This document shows positions 59,266-64,000 of a stretch of 64,000 bases of DNA, piece after piece. The notes below the pieces were generated by a model that did not search any database, was not told where the DNA came from, and saw only the letters and a program-made list of their open reading frames with translations. Origin of the DNA: Chimonanthus salicifolius (taxonomy: Eukaryota > Streptophyta > Magnoliopsida > Laurales > Calycanthaceae); contig CM023537.1 in the NCBI GenBank assembly GCA_013350335.1, positions 11,947,884 through 12,011,883 of the forward strand, written 5' to 3'. The translations under genes were made by a program, and so were the position numbers. The first letter of the stretch is position 1. Each line of letters opens with the position of its first letter.

Positions 59266-60154
59266 GGAAATTCAGCTCAAGAGAGACGCCGGAAATCAGC
59301 TGCACAATTAGCAGCAGCGATGGGACGGGACGGCCAGTACTCATGATTCAACGGTAAGGAGGGCCGGAAAACTTGCTGCTCGATGGGATGAGACGGAAGA
59401 TCTCAATGATGGCCGGAAATCCGGCCGAACGGTCGTGCACGCCTGCATGGCGTAGGCAGGAAAATCCTGCAGTTTGCAGATCAGCCCTCTGAAGATTTTT
59501 ATAATTGCAGAAAGGTACTCAGATTAATAAAAACTGATTTTTGAACTAAGAGTAATAAATTTAAAACTCCAAAATCAGATCCATCCTTACAGATGGGTTG
59601 GGTTTTTAAAACTTAGGTTACCATAAAAATTTCGTGAATTATCTCTCACTAAAAACCCTTGATTTAAACAAAAATCATATTTTATCCATAATTACTTAAT
59701 TAAACAAATGTAAAAATAACTAATTTGTAAACCTTATTTTGAGATGAAATGAAATATCTAGTTCAATATAAAAATGGTCTAACACCCAATACCATTTTCA
59801 AAATTTATCTCTTACCCGAAATTATTTAAAATAATTAAAACTCTCTTTCGGGCGATAAAATATCATTTTCTGAAAACTAAATTCATTTTAAACTTAGAAA
59901 TGCAAATTATTCCATAAGGAGAGTATTATCAATCAAAAATAATCACCAATTCACACAATTTAGAGAAATAATCACAACAGGTGGTAAATTACCAAAATAC
60001 CCCTCCAGCTGGACGGGCTGGATCTCTGAGCTCACGAGCTCGGATTGGGCCAAACTTGGGCTTTCCTCAAAGCCCTGACTGAAAACCTCGAGATCATCCG
60101 GTTAAAACACGAAAATTCAGGTAAAACACTCCTAATCTGGGGCAGGGTATTACA

Positions 60155-60159
60155 AGAGT
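60155..60159. repeat. target-site duplication AGAGT, right copy
   Basis: Identical to 48005-48009; sets the right end of the retrotransposon. Confidence 0.9.
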
Positions 60160-63100
60160 CCAAGTTATGATAGATAGATAGACAGTTTATTAAAACAGGC
60201 TATCTAATTGGTAAAAATGTGACTCATTAACTTATCTTAACTTTCAAATTTTTAGAATTGAAAATAAATTATTTAATAATATCTTATCATGATTAATCCA
60301 ACAATAGAATTGCATCAAATAAATATTTTTAAAATTAAATCTAAATATTATTAAAACATAATAGTTTTAATAATATAAATCTATCGTAAAGAACTTTTCA
60401 TTTTTTTAAAAATTTATGTGTGAAAATTTCTAATTTTACTATGCTGTATGTATCATCTTTTAACACAAATGTAATAAAAATGTTATATGTACGTGAACTT
60501 TTGTGATTGAATTTGAAAATAAATTATTTTATTAACTCCATTTGATAAATATCTAAAAAAGCTGATGAATGTTAGTAAATGGCAGTTTAGGTAGTGGCAG
60601 AGAGCAAAGATCCATATCGCATTTTAGATGGTGCTTTCACAGTACTTTTTGACCGTTGAAAGCATCTGTGATGGGACACAAAACACAAAGCTGTGGATGA
60701 ATTTTGCAGCTTTTTAAAGATGATAAAGCAAAATCCAAAGGTCGGTTTTGGTTTGATAACCATCCATGAAAAGTCAGCTTTGTATAGATTTTTTTTTTTA
60801 AGAAAAATTTATGATTCTTATCTTTATCTGAGGATGAAAAAATTGGATAAAATTATGAAGGTTAGTGATTCTTCCACAGATTTTTTTTTTTTTTAATCAG
60901 ACATAAAATTTTATGGATTTCCTATTTTATCTTTGCTTTGCATTTAAGAAAAAAAAAAGGAACATTAAAAATCGACTCATTTATCAGATCATTGACATGA
61001 TCACTGACCGGATCACTTATCGACTCACTTTCATTTATTTAAATGAGATTGGATCACTGACAATTGTCAGTGAATCGATTAATGTGTATGATTGGGAGGT
61101 TTACACATGCTTTAGATATTAGTTTCACTTTCGATATAGGATATCCATGCCAAAAGAAAAAAAAGCAGAGGGAGTTGGACTAATGGTCAAAAAACTTCTT
61201 TCATGAATAGATGTCTTGAATTCGATTCACGCTCAAATTCTTCTGAGCCATTTCCCATGAGATTATTTTTCATTGACTTATCCAATGTGTGTGAATAGAA
61301 AGGTTTATTTATGATGGTAGAATTAGTCTCATCTTTAATATAAAGTGAATAGGTGAGGATATAAAAAAAAAGTAGCATTAGAGATTCTTAGCTTCTATCT
61401 ATGCAAACCTGCAATACAATTATAGATTTTTAAAATCTTAAATCATATCATTGACTCACAAACTTTATTGGTGGATCAAATAAATTTGATCAATTTAATG
61501 AAATTTGGAGTTGATTAAATTTATTCTAAATTTGTTAAAGTGTTAATCTGAAAAAAATGAGTTTGATTTCAATTATATGTTGACTTTTGAATTTATGAGC
61601 CATGTGTAATCATTTTGTACTCTGCTTACTCAGATTTACTCACAATTTTGAAATGCCTCCTCTTCATTAGTCTTCACAAGACTCATTAGAAAGGGATTCA
61701 TAGGATAAATTTTATGTGGACATTAATCATTCAATCTCATAATATCTAAGTTTCACTGTTCATAATAAAAGAATTTGAACTTCATATTGTGTGTTGATCA
61801 CGTAAGGGAAAATGATTGGTGGTCCACATACGCAATTCAAAAGTGGGGAAATGATTGAGTGGCCCACATAACCCTATTCAAAAGGCTGCTCCCAAATTGT
61901 CCACTGTCCAAGAATACAACGGTGGAATTGATGCGACACGTGAAGTGGACAACTCTTCGTGTTTTCAGGGAAATTTAAAAATAAATTAAAAAAAGTTCTT
62001 TGTATTTTATATAACAACAAATATTATATATTTTTATTATTTAAATGATGATAATTAGATAAAAAATAAATTTAATAGTATGTGTTATTAAAAACATTGA
62101 TATTTCTATCAATTCGTATTTGATGGTTTTTCAATGGAATTAATTGCAGCACCCATGTTTTAACAAATTAATTGAGCCAATAATATAATTGGTGTGATGT
62201 AAAAAAAAAACTATATTAGTAGTGTACAAAGTCTTACTTCCATCTTATCATCATATCTTATCATTTAATTTTAAAATTTTAAAAATCAATAGTCTATCTT
62301 CATCAAATTTAAAAAAATCAAGATTATATATGACTTAAATTATCATGAAACTTTATATAATTTATATGCATATAATCACCTATCAAATGAATTCAATTAT
62401 TTATAAGATCTACCACCATTCATTTGTCATTAGAAAATCTCGCCGACCTAAATCTTTATACAAGATTTCTACCTTTGATGGGACGGTGAGAATTCAAGAT
62501 AAGACATCACCTACTAAGATTTTAATTCTATTGACACTTCATGAGTGATATTTATTATTTAGAATTTTAATTTCTAGATTATTTCATTATTTATTCTTAT
62601 TTTAATAGAGGACTTATCTCTACTGTAGATTAAATAAACGACTAAAATTTATTTTATGATCACTTTAAACTGTTTCTTTATATTTATAAATAAAGTAAAG
62701 ATATACTATCAACTGACACATAACAAACATTACATTCTTCTTTATAGTTATATTAGAGGTTTATGAAATTAATGGTATCTCTTATTTAATTCATTCAACC
62801 GCCGGTTCAACCGCAACCGTCTTCATTATGGTTCAGCCCGGTATAAATATTCAAGATAGAAAGGTTTTCTAAAGACTTTGGACTCGGTAGAGGTGAGTGT
62901 ACATTCCTATTCCTACTGTATCAAACACATCCACTTTGGAATAATTCATCCAACAAAGAGCTCACAGTTGAAATCAAATGAAAGGTGAGTACCAATTTAC
63001 AAAAATGATTAATAAAGGATTTGGATTTGTAAAAGGTTTGGTGGGCATGACCCACAACTAAAAACAAGAAATATCATGTCCTAAATTGTCTAACATGACC

Positions 63101-63451
63101 CTCTAAAACACTTCTCCAAAGTGATTGATATTAAATGAGTAAACATATTTTCTTATAGACTATTAAAACATTGGGATACCAAAGATCAAGGTTTAAAATA
63201 GTCGGATAGATTTCAAACTTGGTTCATAAGATAAACAAATAAATTGATATACATACTTTATTTTCACAGAAGATGATGGAGTCTATCCTCTAAAATAAAT
63301 ATGTTGAGTAAAAGAGAGTACTAGAAGCAACCGTGAAGCCATCAAACCAATATTGTTCAAGAATCCAAATTTGTAATCTTGTTACAACATCACATGAGAA
63401 ATGGAAATGGGAAAATTCTTCTCTACCCTTCGGCCAAGTGGAAGTACTTCT
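60160..63451. other. intergenic, nothing certain
   Basis: AT-rich. A tRNA-like pair (TTGGACTAATGGTC near 61,175-61,188 and TCTTGAATTCGATTCAC near 61,214-61,228) may be a SINE fragment on the + strand. No protein gene recognised. Confidence 0.45.
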
Positions 63452-64000
63452 TAGAGGTGAAATTTGAGTTCGGTTTTAATCCGACCCGCATGACCTGATC
63501 TGAAAATTAGTGAGCTGGATTATGTATTTGTAAATTTAGGATCGGATTGGGTTGAAAAAAAAAATCCACAATAAATTTGAGTTGGATCAGACTCGTCTTT
63601 TTAAAATTGACCCACCTCACCTTTGATTTGACCTAACCCCAACCCACATCTTCTCTGAAAGAGAGAAAACCCTCTTTCATTCACTTCTTTCGCCGAGCAA
63701 CAATGATCTCTATCCTCTCTCTCTCTTTCAATCCTCTCTCTCTCTTTCAATCCTCTCTGGCTCTCTTGTCATGTCACTGGTCGTCATCGGTTCCCTGTTC
63801 ATGCCTATTGCTTCAACTCAGAAATCAAGACATAAAAAGAGTTCTCCATCATAAGAACCCAGTCCCTTCCTTATCTCCCAAAGCTTCAGCAACCCATGTA
63901 TTTTATTTTAAGTTGATTTTTAAAAATTCAGACTAAAATGAGTTGGGTTGAATTCTCAAACTCTAGATCGAGTTGGGCTGGACTCAGCCCTTTTTAACCG
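63452..64000. mobile_element. GGGTCGGGT-family element, possibly truncated by window end
   Basis: Starts TAGAGGTGAAATTTGAG, close to the left end at 32,451, followed by AATCCGACCCGCATGACC as in the copy at 10,202. CT-rich microsatellite and GAGTTGGGTTGAATT blocks follow. The right end is not visible inside the window. The 77-codon ORF 63703-63936 is a CT-repeat by-product. Confidence 0.45.

Larger units (their letters stand above)
48010..60154 (-). mobile_element. intact Ty3/gypsy chromovirus LTR retrotransposon (Tekay/Del type)
   Basis: Complete 12,145-bp element on the minus strand: 5' LTR on the right (56765-60154), tRNA primer site, extra ORF, single-frame gag-pol, polypurine tract, 3' LTR on the left (48010-51374). 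A perfect 5-bp duplication AGAGT lies at 48005-48009 and 60155-60159. The two LTRs differ by only about five substitutions that I could find by eye, plus three length changes, so the insertion is recent. All catalytic motifs are present. The C-terminal chromodomain-like region, iMet primer site and very long LTRs fit the Tekay (Del) clade; the clade name is an inference. Confidence 0.95.
56765..60154 (-). repeat. 5' LTR (3,390 bp)
   Basis: Near-identical to 48010-51374. Differences seen: a 19-T instead of 22-T run, a 9-bp insertion near 58,195, a 19-bp duplication near 58,575, and about five substitutions. This copy should drive transcription of the element leftwards. Confidence 0.95.

Noticed and set aside
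63703..63936. 77-codon ORF near the window end
   Set aside because: CT-microsatellite translation (Ser/Leu/Phe repeats) inside a dispersed repeat.

Overview
The window is nuclear DNA of a flowering plant. It holds two recognisable genes, both on the + strand, with spliceosomal introns (GT..AG) and plant-specific families. The rest is AT-rich intergenic DNA filled with plant-type transposable elements. The species cannot be named from what is visible.

Layout. 1-15 kb: no host gene found. This part holds a candidate small copia-type solo LTR (4.9-5.3 kb), a well-delimited 2.7-kb solo LTR with an AAAAT target-site duplication (TSD) and an internal 88-bp tandem repeat (6,770-9,481), several hAT-type non-autonomous elements, and a MITE-derived tandem repeat (12.1-12.8 kb). 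15,241-17,281: a complete six-exon D-type cyclin gene (351 aa, LxCxE Rb-binding motif, both cyclin folds). 17.3-37 kb: repeat-rich, dominated by short elements built from the palindrome TATCGGCCGATA. Several have perfect 8-bp TSDs, which makes them a hAT MITE family. Also here are SINE fragments, an RNase H pseudogene fragment, and a GC-rich, G-box-bearing island at 25.3-25.8 kb. 37,210-38,754: a 1.5-kb non-autonomous element with an 8-bp TSD, ATTCATTCGAATGAAT palindromes and three nested hairpins. About 39.0-42.85 kb: a SAC51-like bHLH gene. Its leader carries the intron-split, 53-codon conserved upstream ORF of the thermospermine-responsive SAC51 family. Its main ORF has an apparent one-base frameshift just before the bHLH domain. 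43-48 kb: MITEs and SINEs. 48,010-60,154: an intact, very young 12.1-kb Ty3/gypsy chromovirus (Tekay/Del type, minus strand) with 3.4-kb LTRs, TSD AGAGT, PBS, PPT, a 1,518-codon gag-pol and an extra upstream zinc-knuckle ORF. 60-64 kb: AT-rich DNA with no gene found.

The two host genes are not obviously linked in function: one controls G1/S entry, the other belongs to polyamine-controlled vascular development. The most unusual material is (i) the SAC51-like gene with a preserved regulatory uORF but a broken main frame, (ii) several unrelated mobile elements that each carry dense arrays of short palindromes, and (iii) the extra three-zinc-knuckle ORF of the young chromovirus. Element boundaries were set by eye from TSDs and terminal repeats; no database search was possible.
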